Assembly (NCBI RefSeq): GCF_000498355.1
Contig: NZ_AVSV01000011.1
Location: 1-64,000, forward strand
Origin: Clostridium sp. Ade.TY
GTDB lineage: Bacteria; Bacillota; Clostridia; Clostridiales; Clostridiaceae
Length of the DNA stretch: 64,000 nucleotides
Direction of reading: 5' to 3'
The notes beneath the pieces were generated by a model. That model made no database searches and had not been told where the DNA came from. It saw only the letters and a list, made by a program, of their open reading frames with translations. The translations under genes were made by a program, and so were the position numbers. Every line of letters begins with the position of its first letter. Position 1 is the first letter of the stretch. Below are positions 35,306 through 48,284 of this stretch, piece by piece.

Positions 35306-36150
35306 TGAAAGATAAGTTTCTTAGATATAATAGTGATATAATAAATACTAGAAATTTTATTATAATAGGCTTAATAGCAATTAGATTATGTAGTGAAAGT
35401 TCATATTTATTTTATAATGAAAATGTATACAAATTATCTTATGCAGAGTATTTAATTAAAATAATTTCAGCTAAGGGATTTAACATAATAAGTATTATGG
35501 TTTTTTTGGGAGTTATTTACTATTAAATATTTTATAAAGATGTTAAAGAGTATGAATTTATAAGATATGGAACTTTAGATATATATTATAAAAAGACGTT
35601 AATTAAATCCATAATATTTACTATCATGTATATGGGAATGATAATATTAAACATCATTATAAATTTAATGATTAAAGCAGGTGGAAATTTTAAATTTAGT
35701 AATATAGTTGAAGAGGTACATCAAACCGAAATAAGTAGTATGTTAATCTTTATGAATAAAGATTTATTTGATTATAACCCAATAATTATTAGTTGCTTGT
35801 ACTTTATGGTATTTATAGTATTTTTAATAACAATATCTAATTTATTATGTTTGATAAATGTATTAACACAAAATAAAATAATAGTAGCAGGAATAGCAAT
35901 TATAATATTTGCATTTATAATGTATGATGGAAATTTTGGAGAAGGAAAAACATTGACATCCTATTTAGCTTTTAATCATATTGAAATATCATATAGTGGT
36001 TTCGGGATATCAGATAACAGATATATAAATATAATACATAGTCTTATATATTTGATTAGTAGTAATATAATTTTATTTTATATTGGAATTAGATTTTCTA
36101 AGGTTAGAGAAATATTTGCATATAAACGCAATTTGGGAGAGGTAAAATGA
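35305..36150 (+). pseudogene. ABC-2 type permease with in-frame stop codon
   Basis: The frame opens at 35305 (MKDKFLRYNSDIINTRNF), meets TAA at 35524-35526 after GVIYY, and then continues open in the same frame (IFYKDVKEYEF...) to 36150. Total would be about 281 residues with six helices. It is the second permease of the exporter. Removing the stop would restore a full gene, so a nonsense mutation (or readthrough) is the simplest reading. The end overlaps the ATPase start (ATGA). Confidence 0.7.
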
Positions 36151-36794
36151 ATTATTTTTTAAAAGTAAATAATTATAATAAAAAAATTAAAAATAATGAA
36201 ATACTTAAAGATATAAATCTTAATTTATCTAAAGGGAAAATATATGGACTAAAAGGGCACAATGGATCGGGGAAGAGCATGCTTATGAGAGCTATGGCTG
36301 GAATTATGTTTCCTACAAGTGGAGAAGTTATAATTAATGGAGAAAATATAACAAAAGAAAAGAGAGTTTATGAAAATATTGGTATTTTAATAGAATCGCC
36401 AGGCTTTATAGATAGTTTGACAGGATATGATAATTTGATGATGTTAGCTGATATTAAAGAAAAAATAGGGGCTACAGAAATAAGAGAGTGGATGAAGAAA
36501 TTTGACTTAAATTCTGAAGATAAAAGAAAAGTAAAAGAATACTCACTAGGAATGAAACAAAAATTAGGAATAATTCAAGCATTAATGGAAAATCCAGATA
36601 TTATATTTTTAGATGAACCCATAAATGCATTAGATGAAAAAAGTATTGAGATATTTAATAAAGAAATTATTAATTTAAGAGAGTTAGGAAAATTAATAGT
36701 AATCTCAAATCATAATAAAGATGAATTAGAAAATATTTGCGATGAAATAATTGAATTAGAAGAAGGTCGTATAAAAAATAAAAGGACTATATAG
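36147..36794 (+). CDS. ABC transporter ATPase
   Basis: 215-residue ATPase. Walker A is GHNGSGKSML (about 37-46), Q-loop region GILIESPGF, signature YSLGMKQKLG (about 132-141), Walker B IIFLDEP (about 154-160) and switch His in SNHNKDE. It resembles ATPases of lantibiotic or bacteriocin immunity and drug exporters. It overlaps the preceding permease by four bases. It is intact, although both permeases are interrupted. Confidence 0.92.
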   Translation: MNYFLKVNNYNKKIKNNEILKDINLNLSKGKIYGLKGHNGSGKSMLMRAMAGIMFPTSGEVIINGENITKEKRVYENIGILIESPGFIDSLTGYDNLMMLADIKEKIGATEIREWMKKFDLNSEDKRKVKEYSLGMKQKLGIIQALMENPDIIFLDEPINALDEKSIEIFNKEIINLRELGKLIVISNHNKDELENICDEIIELEEGRIKNKRTI

Positions 36795-37177
36795 CAAGTA
36801 AAATAGCAATAGATTAAAAACCAAGGAATAATATTATTTCTTGGTTTTTATTTTGACTTTGACTTTAAGAGGGCATATTATATATAACTTTTAAGGATGA
36901 AATTAAAATGCTAAAAGAAAAGGGAAGTTAATTACAAATTTAAATTAGGTTATGTTTAAGTTGATATTGATTTTTCATATGACTTTTAGGATATTTAATT
37001 TACGAAAATATTTCTATTATATAATTAAGAATTATAAACTATACATAATAAAACTAATGTAAGTTTTTATTGAAAGATAAAATTAACAAGTTATAAAAGA
37101 TAAAATAGAAAATAAACTAGAATTCCATGTTATAATTAATAAATAAAATTAAAAGATAATAATTAGTAGGTGAGTAA
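36795..37177. other. Intergenic stretch after the ABC locus
   Basis: The first part holds a terminator: AAAAACCAAG (36816-36825) pairs with CTTGGTTTTT (36840-36849), followed by T-rich sequence. The remaining 330 bases are AT-rich with only trivial ORFs (for example a seven-codon frame starting at 36908). Nothing else is recognised. Confidence 0.6.
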
Positions 37178-37582
37178 ATGTTAATTGATAAAGCGTTAAA
37201 GTTTTGGAATATGGAACATGATTTAAATTGTGCAGAATGTATATTATATGCTGCAAATGAAGAATATAATTTAGGACTTAATAAAGATTCATTTAAAATG
37301 ATGGCATCTTTTGGTGGAGGAATGGGAATTGGTTCTTCATGTGGTGCTGCAACAGGAGCAATATCTGTTATTGGGATTATGTTTACTAATGAAAGAGGAC
37401 ATGAAAGTCCAATAGTTAGAGAACTTTCAGCAGATTTTATGAATAGATTTTATAAAAAATTTGAAAGTTTAAATTGTATAGATATAAAACATAAAAGAGA
37501 AGAAGATGATAGAAGTTGTAAGTTTATTATAGAAACAGCAGCAACTATTTTGGATGATATAGTAAGGGAAAACAATAGATAA
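37178..37582 (+). CDS. C_GCAxxG_C_C family protein
   Basis: 134-residue redox-type protein of the C_GCAxxG_C_C family. Conserved Cys occur in LNCAECIL (about 15-22), in GMGIGSSCGAATGAISVIG (about 46-64), and two C-terminal Cys (LNCIDIK and RSCKFI). Family members are common in anaerobes, are thought to bind metal or act in redox, and lack an established function. It lies 17 bp upstream of the glycosylase gene, probably in one operon, but no functional link is known. Confidence 0.85.
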   Translation: MLIDKALKFWNMEHDLNCAECILYAANEEYNLGLNKDSFKMMASFGGGMGIGSSCGAATGAISVIGIMFTNERGHESPIVRELSADFMNRFYKKFESLNCIDIKHKREEDDRSCKFIIETAATILDDIVRENNR

Positions 37583-37599
37583 GAAAAGGAGATCATAAT

Positions 37600-38499
37600 A
37601 TGGATGTTAAAGAAGTAATTTTTGAAGATAACAAAGTTATATTAGAAGGAGTTAAAAATTTTAATATAAAACAAATATTAGAGTGTGGACAATGTTTTAG
37701 ATGGGAAAAAAAATCAGAACTTGATTACATAGTAATAGCTTACGGAAGAGTTATAGAAGTAGTGCAAGATGGGGATAAAGTTACTATTTTAAATTCAAAT
37801 AAAGAAGATTTTGATAATATATGGTTTACATATTTTGACTTAGAAAGAGATTATAGCAAAATAAAAGAAGAACTTTCAAAAGATGAAATATTAAAAAAAT
37901 CAGTAGATTTTGGTTATGGAATAAGACTTTTAAACCAAGATCCATTTGAACTTGTAATAAGTTTTATAATATCAGCTAGAAATAGTATTCCTTCAATTAA
38001 AAAGACTATAAAGAAAATAAGTGAAAGATGGGGAGAAAAGGTTGAATACAATGGAGAAGTTTTTTATACTTTTCCAACTCCACAAATGTTAAAGGATGCT
38101 ACAGAAGATGAAATAAGAGAAACAGGAGCTTCATTTAGAAGTAAATATATTGTTGATACTGTTGCTAGAATAAATGAAGACTTAGAAAATAATGAAGGTA
38201 TATATAATTTAGATAGAATAACATCATTAGCTGATGATGATTGCCATACTGCTCTTCAAGAATTTAAAGGGGTAGGAGCAAAAGTAGCTGATTGTATAAT
38301 GTTATTTTCAATGAGTAAATATTCAGCTTTCCCAGTTGATGTTTGGGTTAAGAGAGCAATGATGCATTTTTATAATGCAGAAGAAGGTTCTTTAAATAAA
38401 ATAAGAATATTTGCAAGAGATAAGTTTAAGAATTTATCAGGATTTGCACAACAATATCTTTTCTATTATGCAAGAGAGAACAATATAAAAATAGATTAG
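37600..38499 (+). CDS. ogg: 8-oxoguanine DNA glycosylase/AP lyase
   Basis: 299-residue Ogg1-type base-excision enzyme. The N-terminal OGG_N domain has ILECGQCFRWEK (about 26-37); the HhH-GPD domain has LNQDPFELVISFIISARN and the hairpin FKGVGAKVADC. Lys228 is the Schiff-base nucleophile and Asp247 (FPVDVWVKR) the catalytic acid. It removes 8-oxoG from DNA. AAGGAGA precedes the ATG. Confidence 0.93.
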   Translation: MDVKEVIFEDNKVILEGVKNFNIKQILECGQCFRWEKKSELDYIVIAYGRVIEVVQDGDKVTILNSNKEDFDNIWFTYFDLERDYSKIKEELSKDEILKKSVDFGYGIRLLNQDPFELVISFIISARNSIPSIKKTIKKISERWGEKVEYNGEVFYTFPTPQMLKDATEDEIRETGASFRSKYIVDTVARINEDLENNEGIYNLDRITSLADDDCHTALQEFKGVGAKVADCIMLFSMSKYSAFPVDVWVKRAMMHFYNAEEGSLNKIRIFARDKFKNLSGFAQQYLFYYARENNIKID

Positions 38500-38505
38500 T
38501 AAGTT

Positions 38506-38539
38506 AAAAGGACTAATCATAAATTGATTAGTCCTTTTT
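38506..38539 (+). terminator. Terminator of ogg
   Basis: Inverted repeat AAAAGGACTAATCA/TGATTAGTCCTTTT with a short loop and T tail; also positioned to end the convergent HNH gene. Confidence 0.85.
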
Positions 38540-38550
38540 ATATTGTAACG

Positions 38551-38847
38551 TTAAGCACGTTTTCTTTTATTTTTACATTTTTTTATTGGAATTACTGTAT
38601 CCCCAGGAATTTTAACTATGAAATTAAGATACTTCTTAATATTTTCATCATCTCTAAGCCTAGTAATTGAGAAAAGTCTTGCTGCAAGCTCTCTATTTGT
38701 ATATAGAGCATGTATTTGTTTATGACACATAGTACAAAGCATGGCTGTGTCTAGATGTTTGCCTCCCTTTTCCTTAGGTATTAGATGATGTTCTGTTAAT
38801 TCTGGAACTATTCTATCACATAGTTCACAAGTTAATCTACTTATCAA
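38551..38847 (-). CDS. Small HNH endonuclease-like protein
   Basis: 98-residue stand-alone HNH protein. A zinc-binding CELCDRI and CTMCHKQIH flank the core motif EHHLIPKEKGGKH (about 18-30), giving the beta-beta-alpha-Me nuclease fold. The tail is very basic (KKCKNKRKRA). Such small HNH proteins occur in many Clostridium genomes, their function is not known, and no mobile element borders it here. GGGGG lies before the ATG. Confidence 0.85.
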   Translation of the reverse strand: MISRLTCELCDRIVPELTEHHLIPKEKGGKHLDTAMLCTMCHKQIHALYTNRELAARLFSITRLRDDENIKKYLNFIVKIPGDTVIPIKKCKNKRKRA

Positions 38848-39016
38848 ATAAATACCCCCTTTTATAAAGAAAGTTATACTAATATCTTTAATTTTATTAT
38901 ATCAATAAAAATTATTCTAATCAAAAGAAGATATTAGAAGCAAAAGAAAAATACTATTTATTTAATTTACAAAATATGGTAAAATATTATAGCAATAATA
39001 ATTTGGGGGTTAAGTT

Positions 39017-40510
39017 ATGTTTCAATTTGAAACTCAATTAAATAATTTAAAACATAAAGTATTAACTGAAGTAGCTATACTTGCAAAGGAAGATATGTTA
39101 ACTAAAGAAGAAATAGAAAAGGTTCCTTATAAAATTATAAAGGGAGACAAAGCCCTTTATAGATGCTGTGTATATAAAGAACGAGCTATAGTTCATGAAA
39201 GAGCAAAGCTTGCGGCAGGATTTCTTGCTAATGGTGACTTAGAAGATGTTGAGCTTATTGATATAAGACCTGATGAACAAATAATATATGTAATTGAGGC
39301 AGCTTGTGATAGATGTCCAATAAATAAATACAATATTACAGATTCATGCAGAAATTGTATAGCTCACAAATGTAAAGAAGCTTGTAATTTTGGGGCAATA
39401 ACAGTTATAGGTGGAAGGGCATATATAAATCAGGAACTTTGTAAAGAATGTGGAATGTGTAAAAAAGCATGTCCTTATGATGCTGTATCAGAGGTTATGA
39501 GGCCTTGTAGGAAAGCTTGTCCAACTGGAGCAGTAACTATGATGGGAGAAGATAGAAAAGCCACTATAAAGGAAGAATTATGCGTAAATTGTGGTTCATG
39601 TATGCAAGCATGTCCTTTTGGAGCTATATCAGATAAAAGCTTAATAGTTCCAGTTGCAAAAAGACTTGCAAAAAAAAGAAAAATGTATGCAGTAGTTGCA
39701 CCTGCAATTACTGGACAATTTGGTCCTAAAATAACTTATGGGCAAATAAAAAATGCTATAAAAAAATTAGGATTTACTGATATGATAGAAGCTGCTTGTG
39801 GAGCGGATGGGGTTACAATTCATGAATGTGCTGAGTTTAAAGAAAGAATGGATGAAGGCAAAAATTATATGACTAACTCTTGTTGTCCTGCATTTTTAAA
39901 ATATATAGAAAAGCTTTATGGAGATCAAAAAGAAAATATATCAAATACTGTATCACCTATGATTGCTACGGGAAGATTAATAAAAAATAGAGAAAAAGAT
40001 GCGAAAGTTGTATTCATAGGACCGTGCACTGCTAAAAAAAGTGAAGCAGTAAAAGAAGGGGTTAAGGATGCTATAGACTATGTATTAACTTTTGAAGAAC
40101 TTATAGCTTTATTTGATGCATTTGATATTAATCCTTGGGAGTGTGAAGAGGATGAAGTATGCGATGCTTCTATATTTGGTAGGGGATTTGGAGCCCATGG
40201 TGGACTTACTGCATCAATAGAAAGTTATATAAGAGATAAGCGTATAGATATAGATTTTAAACCTATAAAAGTATCTGGCGGAAATGAAATTAAAAAGACT
40301 ATGGCTATGGCTAAAATAGGAAGATTAAATGGAAATTTCATTGAAGGTATGATGTGTGAAGGTGGATGTATAAATGGAGCAGGGACAATTGTACCATCTA
40401 TTAGAGCTAAAACTATATTTAATAAATTAAATAGTTCTGGTTGTAAAAAATCAATTATAGATAATGATACAATAAATGAATTTGAAAATATAAATTTAAA
40501 TAGGAAGTAA
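39017..40510 (+). CDS. [FeFe]-hydrogenase, group B, monomeric
   Basis: 497-residue iron hydrogenase. N-terminal Cys cluster (CDRCPINKYNITDSCRNC plus CKEAC, about 97-123) and two 4Fe-4S ferredoxin motifs (CKECGMCKKACP; CVNCGSCMQACP) feed the H-cluster domain. The latter has the L1 motif TNSCCPAF, L2 GPCTAKKSEA and L3 MMCEGGCINGAG. The Ala after CCP and the short form match group B enzymes, whose physiological direction is less certain than group A. Maturases are not in the window. It probably exchanges electrons with ferredoxin. Confidence 0.9.
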   Translation: MFQFETQLNNLKHKVLTEVAILAKEDMLTKEEIEKVPYKIIKGDKALYRCCVYKERAIVHERAKLAAGFLANGDLEDVELIDIRPDEQIIYVIEAACDRCPINKYNITDSCRNCIAHKCKEACNFGAITVIGGRAYINQELCKECGMCKKACPYDAVSEVMRPCRKACPTGAVTMMGEDRKATIKEELCVNCGSCMQACPFGAISDKSLIVPVAKRLAKKRKMYAVVAPAITGQFGPKITYGQIKNAIKKLGFTDMIEAACGADGVTIHECAEFKERMDEGKNYMTNSCCPAFLKYIEKLYGDQKENISNTVSPMIATGRLIKNREKDAKVVFIGPCTAKKSEAVKEGVKDAIDYVLTFEELIALFDAFDINPWECEEDEVCDASIFGRGFGAHGGLTASIESYIRDKRIDIDFKPIKVSGGNEIKKTMAMAKIGRLNGNFIEGMMCEGGCINGAGTIVPSIRAKTIFNKLNSSGCKKSIIDNDTINEFENINLNRK

Positions 40511-40617
40511 CTATTTATAAAATTATGAAATTTAAAGAAAATTAGAGTAAAATAAAATTAAATAGATATAATGAAGAATAAATAATAAAATTTGGATAAA
40601 AATATTTCAAGTAGAAT

Positions 40618-40683
40618 TTGAATTTCTTTCATATAAAATATATTATATTATTAGAATTAGCACTCAAGAGGTAAGAGTGCTAA
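40618..40683 (+). promoter_or_regulatory. groESL promoter with CIRCE operator
   Basis: TTGAAT (40618-40623), 17-bp spacer, TATTAT (40641-40646). The CIRCE element TTAGCACTC-N9-GAGTGCTAA (40657-40683) matches the HrcA operator exactly and covers the expected transcription start, so HrcA repression of groESL is well supported. Confidence 0.95.
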
Positions 40684-40693
40684 TAAAAAATAA

Positions 40694-42640
<1,947 letters not shown>

Positions 42641-42654
42641 AAAATAAATTATTA

Positions 42655-42687
42655 AAAAAGGTATAACTTTAAAAGTTATACCTTTTT
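42655..42687 (+). terminator. Terminator of groESL
   Basis: AAAAAGGTATAACTTT/AAAGTTATACCTTTTT inverted repeat, T-rich end. Confidence 0.9.
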
Positions 42688-42769
42688 ATTTAAAGAAAAA
42701 ATTAAAGAATAACACTCTTGTGTATATGTTTTGAGTTGAAGTAGGAATTATTTTATTATAAATAGCTTA

Positions 42770-42798
42770 TTGACTTTAGAAAAAATGTAATTTATAAT
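42770..42798 (+). promoter_or_regulatory. guaB promoter
   Basis: TTGACT (42770-42775), 17-bp spacer, TATAAT (42793-42798), about 35 bp upstream of the riboswitch aptamer. Confidence 0.75.
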
Positions 42799-42829
42799 AA
42801 GTTTAATTTAAAACTAGAAAGCGCAAATA

Positions 42830-42984
42830 AAACTCGTATATACCCTGAATATGGCAGGGAGTATCTACCGGGAACCTTAAATTTCCGACTATGAGTGGAT
42901 TTAATATACCATGTTAGTATATTTATTTATACTAACTAAATGTGGCATATTAACTTCACTTAAGGAAGTTAATGTGTTTTTTTT
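42830..42984 (+). promoter_or_regulatory. Guanine riboswitch with terminator
   Basis: Purine-type aptamer at about 42830-42900. P1 uses ACTC near 42832-42835 with GAGT, P2 is CCCTG/CAGGG, P3 is CGGGAA/TTTCCG, and the core carries ATATGG, TATCTACC and GACTATGAGTG. The residue that pairs with ligand is C (42889), the guanine class rather than adenine. A hairpin GTTAGTATA/TATACTAAC follows, then the terminator CATATTAACTTC/GAAGTTAATGTG with T8 (42946-42984). Guanine or hypoxanthine should terminate guaB transcription. Confidence 0.93.
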
Positions 42985-43001
42985 ATACATAAAATTAGTA
43001 A

Positions 43002-44480
<1,479 letters not shown>

Positions 44481-44686
44481 AAACAATATAAATATTAAAA
44501 ATAGGGGTTTTTATAAGCGGTAATAAAGACACGGGAGTTTATATAAACAATAGAATACTCGAAAAATAATTTAAAAACTTTAATAAATGTTCGCATTAAT
44601 GGAGAGTTTTCTCTATTAATATGATATAATTTATTTATAAAAAACACATAATATAGAAAAATTAAAAAAGTATCTAGGAGGAGCAC

Positions 44687-46219
44687 ATGAAGAAAGATTT
44701 AGTTTTAGTTGTTGATTTTGGCGGACAATATAATCAGCTAATAGCAAGAAGAGTAAGAGAATGTGGAGTTTATTGCGAAATAATACAATATAATTATACA
44801 ATTGAAAAAATAAAAGAAAAAAATCCTAAGGGAATAATATTTACTGGTGGACCAAATAGTGTATATGGAGATGGTGCTCCAAGAGTTTCAGAGGAAATAT
44901 TTGAATTAGGAGTTCCTGTACTTGGAATATGTTATGGAGATCAGCTTATGGCTCATACTTTAGGTGGAAAAGTATCAACAGCTCCAGTTAGAGAATACGG
45001 AAAAACAGAAATAAACCTAGATAATTCATCAAGATTATTTAATGGAATAAGTGAAAAAGATATTTGCTGGATGAGTCATACAGATTATATAAGTGAAGCA
45101 CCAAAAGGATTCAAAGTAATAGCACATACAGAAGTTTGTCCAATTGCAGCCATGGAAAATGAAGAAAAAAATTTTTATGGAGTTCAATTCCATCCAGAAG
45201 TTGAACATACTCCATTTGGACAAAAAATGCTTCAAAATTTCTTACATGAAATTTGTGGGTTAGAAAGTCTTTGGACAATGGCTTCATTTGCAGAAGATAA
45301 AATAAAAGAAATAAAAGAGTTAGTTGGAGATAAAAAAGTTTTATGTGCATTATCAGGTGGAGTTGATTCATCAGTTGCAGCAATGTTAGTTCATAAAGCT
45401 ATAGGACATAATTTAACTTGTATATTTGTAGACCACGGTCTTTTAAGAAAAGATGAAGGGGATACAGTTGAAAGAGTATTTAAGAAAGAATTTGATATGA
45501 ACATTATAAGAGTTAATGCTCAAGATAGATTCTTAGGAAAACTTAAAGGAGTTTCAGATCCAGAAACTAAGAGAAAGATTATTGGAGAAGAATTCATTAG
45601 AGTATTTGAAGAAGAAGCTAAAAAAGTTGGAGATATTGACTACTTAGTTCAAGGAACAATTTATCCAGATATAGTTGAAAGTGGAACAGATACTTCAGCA
45701 GTAATTAAATCACACCACAATGTTGGAGGACTTCCAGAAGATATGGAATTTGATTTAATTGAGCCTTTAAGAGAATTATTTAAAGATGAAGTTAGAGCTG
45801 TTGGAGAAGAGCTTGGAATTCCTCACAAATTAGTATGGAGACAGCCATTCCCAGGTCCAGGACTTGCAATTAGAGTTCTTGGTGATATAACAGAAGAAAA
45901 ACTTGAAATAGTAAGAGAAGCAGATGCAATTTTCAGAGAAGAAATAGCTAATGCAAATCTTGATGAAGCTATATGGCAATACTTCGCATGTCTTCCAAAT
46001 ATAAAATCAGTTGGAGTTATGGGAGATGAAAGAACTTACTGTCATACAATAGCACTTAGAGCTGTTACTTCAAGTGATGCTATGACTTCAGAATGGGCAA
46101 GAATACCATATGAATTATTAGACTTAGTATCAAGAAGAATTGTAAATGAAGTTAAAGGAGTAAACAGAATTGTTTATGATATAACTTCAAAACCACCAGC
46201 AACTATTGAGTGGGAATAG
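44687..46219 (+). CDS. guaA: GMP synthase (glutamine-hydrolysing)
   Basis: 510-residue two-domain enzyme making GMP from XMP, glutamine and ATP. The class I amidotransferase has catalytic Cys in [12 protein letters not shown] (about residue 81) with FHPEVEHT. The ATP-pyrophosphatase domain has the P-loop [11 protein letters not shown] (about 222-232), and the C-terminal dimerisation domain ends [15 protein letters not shown] upstream. The 206-bp gap after guaB holds a weak hairpin (ATTAATGGAGA/TCTCTATTAAT) but no clear riboswitch. Confidence 0.98.
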   Translation: MKKDLVLVVDFGGQYNQLIARRVRECGVYCEIIQYNYTIEKIKEKNPKGIIFTGGPNSVYGDGAPRVSEEIFELGVPVLGICYGDQLMAHTLGGKVSTAPVREYGKTEINLDNSSRLFNGISEKDICWMSHTDYISEAPKGFKVIAHTEVCPIAAMENEEKNFYGVQFHPEVEHTPFGQKMLQNFLHEICGLESLWTMASFAEDKIKEIKELVGDKKVLCALSGGVDSSVAAMLVHKAIGHNLTCIFVDHGLLRKDEGDTVERVFKKEFDMNIIRVNAQDRFLGKLKGVSDPETKRKIIGEEFIRVFEEEAKKVGDIDYLVQGTIYPDIVESGTDTSAVIKSHHNVGGLPEDMEFDLIEPLRELFKDEVRAVGEELGIPHKLVWRQPFPGPGLAIRVLGDITEEKLEIVREADAIFREEIANANLDEAIWQYFACLPNIKSVGVMGDERTYCHTIALRAVTSSDAMTSEWARIPYELLDLVSRRIVNEVKGVNRIVYDITSKPPATIEWE

Positions 46220-46523
46220 AATGTTTAAATAGGTTATGGTATAACCTCTAAAAATAAATATCAGTTTCTAAAAAGGTATCTATAATTTTATAGATACCTT
46301 TTTGTTATAAATATTTATAAAAGATATAAAATGAATTATAAACTTTAAAGCATAAAAGAAAATAAAAATATTATTAATAATTATATATGAATATAGTAAT
46401 GAAAAATGTAGTATATATTTAATAATATTAATTAAATAATACTAGTTTTTTATTGTTATTTTATTATAATGAAATTATAGGGTTTATTAGTTAAAAAATA
46501 TATTATGTAGAAGAAGGGATAAT
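46220..46523. other. Intergenic stretch with guaA terminator
   Basis: AAAAAGGTATCTATA (46270-46284) pairs with its complement (46289-46303), forming a clear terminator with T5. The rest up to the SDR start is AT-rich; TTATAATG near 46467 may be part of the SDR promoter. Nothing else seen. Confidence 0.7.
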
Positions 46524-47321
46524 ATGAGATTAAAAAATAAAGTTGCATTAATTACCGCGTCAACAAGAGGAATTGGTCTTGCTTGTGTAAAACGTTTTGC
46601 AGAAGAAGGAGCAACTGTTTATATGGCAGCAAGGAACCTAGAACGTGCTAATGATAGAGCAAAGGAATTAAATGATAAAGGTTTTAATGTAAAGGTTGTT
46701 TATAATGATGCTTTTGAAAAAGAAACTTATGTTTCTATGGTAGATGAAGTTATTAAAAAAGAAGGAAAAATTGATATTTTAGTTAACAACTTTGGAACTT
46801 CAAATCCTAAAAAGGATTTGGATATTAAACATACAAATTACGAAGATTTTATATCAACTATTGATATGAATCTTGCAAGTGTGTTTATGACTGCTCAAGC
46901 TGTTATACCACATATGGCTTCAAATGGTGGTGGAAGTATTATAAACATATCTTCTATTGGAGGATTACGTCCAGATATTTCACAAATTGCCTATGGAACA
47001 AGTAAAGCTTCAATTAATTATTTAACAAAATTAATTGCTGTACAATGTGCTAGGGATAATATTCGTTGCAATGCAGTATTACCTGGAATGACAGCAACAG
47101 ATGCAGTAAATGATAATTTAACTGATGAGTTTAAGGAGTTTTTCTTAAAGCATACTCCAATTAGGAGAATGGGAAAACCAGAAGAAATTGCAGGAACTGT
47201 ATTATATTTTGCAAGTGATGATTCAGCATTTACTACAGGACAAATAGTTGATGTTTCTGGTGGGTTTGGTATGCCAACTCCTGTATATGGAGACATGATT
47301 CAAATGAAAAATAAAAGATAA
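46524..47321 (+). CDS. SDR, 7-alpha-hydroxysteroid dehydrogenase-like
   Basis: 265-residue classical short-chain dehydrogenase. TASTRGIG (about 11-18) binds nucleotide, and AARN after strand 2 (Arg) favours NADP(H). NNFGTSNP, Ser in NISSIG, and Tyr/Lys in YGTSKASINYLTK are catalytic. Several stretches (STRGIG, ETYVSMV, AVIPHM, RCNAVLPG, LTDEF, and a Gly-rich C-terminus with TPVYGDM) closely resemble clostridial and E. coli 7-alpha-HSDH, which oxidises the 7-alpha hydroxyl of bile acids. Another substrate is possible. Monocistronic; AGAAGGG upstream. Confidence 0.7.
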   Translation: MRLKNKVALITASTRGIGLACVKRFAEEGATVYMAARNLERANDRAKELNDKGFNVKVVYNDAFEKETYVSMVDEVIKKEGKIDILVNNFGTSNPKKDLDIKHTNYEDFISTIDMNLASVFMTAQAVIPHMASNGGGSIINISSIGGLRPDISQIAYGTSKASINYLTKLIAVQCARDNIRCNAVLPGMTATDAVNDNLTDEFKEFFLKHTPIRRMGKPEEIAGTVLYFASDDSAFTTGQIVDVSGGFGMPTPVYGDMIQMKNKR

Positions 47322-47341
47322 AATATTGTTTTTATTAAATT

Positions 47342-47378
47342 AAAAAGCTACTTACAATAAAAATGTAAGTAGCTTTTA
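47342..47378. terminator. Bidirectional terminator
   Basis: AAAAGCTACTTACA/TGTAAGTAGCTTTT stem between the convergent SDR and phosphatase genes, T-rich beyond on the plus strand. Confidence 0.85.
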
Positions 47379-47420
47379 TTTTTTATTATAAGTTTAGAAT
47401 AAATTAAAAATTAATAATGA

Positions 47421-48284
47421 TTATTTAAAAGAATTAATTGCATTTAATCTATCTTGAATTTTTTCAGATGATGATTTTTTATAATTGTAATTATAAAGTG
47501 CACCTTCAAAATCTCCATAAGATGAGTTTGGTAACATTATATATTTAGTACCAAAGAAAGCTTTTTCTTTTTCAACAATTGCACGTCTTTCTTCGTTAGA
47601 CTTTCCATCATATCCATTTGGGAAATCACCTAAGTTATCTCCACAATACATGGCAAGGTTATATTTATCTTTAATTTTGTCCCATCTTCCTTGCTTTTTA
47701 TTTGTATCTGTTTTTAAAAGTATATGTTCTTTGTCAGAATTTACAAAACCTAAATTTTTCATATTTTTAATTGTAGCAGCCATTTCAGTTTTTTCATCTC
47801 TATTGGATACATAGAAAACTTCAAATCCTTTACTTTTTGCATAAGCAGTAAATTCTTTAGAGCCAGCTATAGCTTTAGCATCAGCTTTTTCAATCCACTC
47901 ATGAAAATTTTGTGGAGTATAAACTTCACCATGCTTTATTTCATATCCAGCATGAGGAGAGTTATCAAGAATAGTTTCATCAATGTCTAAAGTGACAGCA
48001 TAAGGCTTTTTACTTTTTTCTTTAGAAAGTTTATCCACATATGATTTAGCAGAATTATAGGCTTCATATCTTAAAGCATTTACTTCACCAGAATTTTGTT
48101 GCCAGTCAACTGCTAATACGTTTTCATTAACTAGGTTTTGAGTTGCGTTATCTTGAGTTTTTTGTTCTATTTTAGTTGTTTCTTTTGAATGTACTTCTGA
48201 GTCAACTAAATAAGTTGCACCTGTTCCTACTCCTACTCCAACTATTAGAGATAAAACAATTGTAGTAATTTTAGTTTTTTTCAT
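47421..48284 (-). CDS. Class C (e(P4)-like) acid phosphatase, membrane-anchored
   Basis: 287-residue HAD subfamily IIIB phosphatase. An uncleaved-looking N-terminal helix (about 7-26, no lipobox Cys) anchors it outside the cell. The DDDD motifs are LDIDETILDNS (nucleophile Asp, about 99-109) and CGDNLGDF near residue 215, with Ser/Asn in FYVSNRDE and Lys in ILLKTD between. Homologues dephosphorylate nucleotides and other phosphate esters at the surface. A TGAAAATAATTTCA element (48309-48322) lies just upstream, identical to one before the organophosphate antiporter. Confidence 0.9.
   Translation of the reverse strand: MKKTKITTIVLSLIVGVGVGTGATYLVDSEVHSKETTKIEQKTQDNATQNLVNENVLAVDWQQNSGEVNALRYEAYNSAKSYVDKLSKEKSKKPYAVTLDIDETILDNSPHAGYEIKHGEVYTPQNFHEWIEKADAKAIAGSKEFTAYAKSKGFEVFYVSNRDEKTEMAATIKNMKNLGFVNSDKEHILLKTDTNKKQGRWDKIKDKYNLAMYCGDNLGDFPNGYDGKSNEERRAIVEKEKAFFGTKYIMLPNSSYGDFEGALYNYNYKKSSSEKIQDRLNAINSFK

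Noticed and set aside
38551..38847. HNH gene as evidence of a prophage or homing element
   Set aside because: No integrase, terminase, intron or repeat is nearby; such lone HNH genes are ordinary in Clostridium chromosomes.
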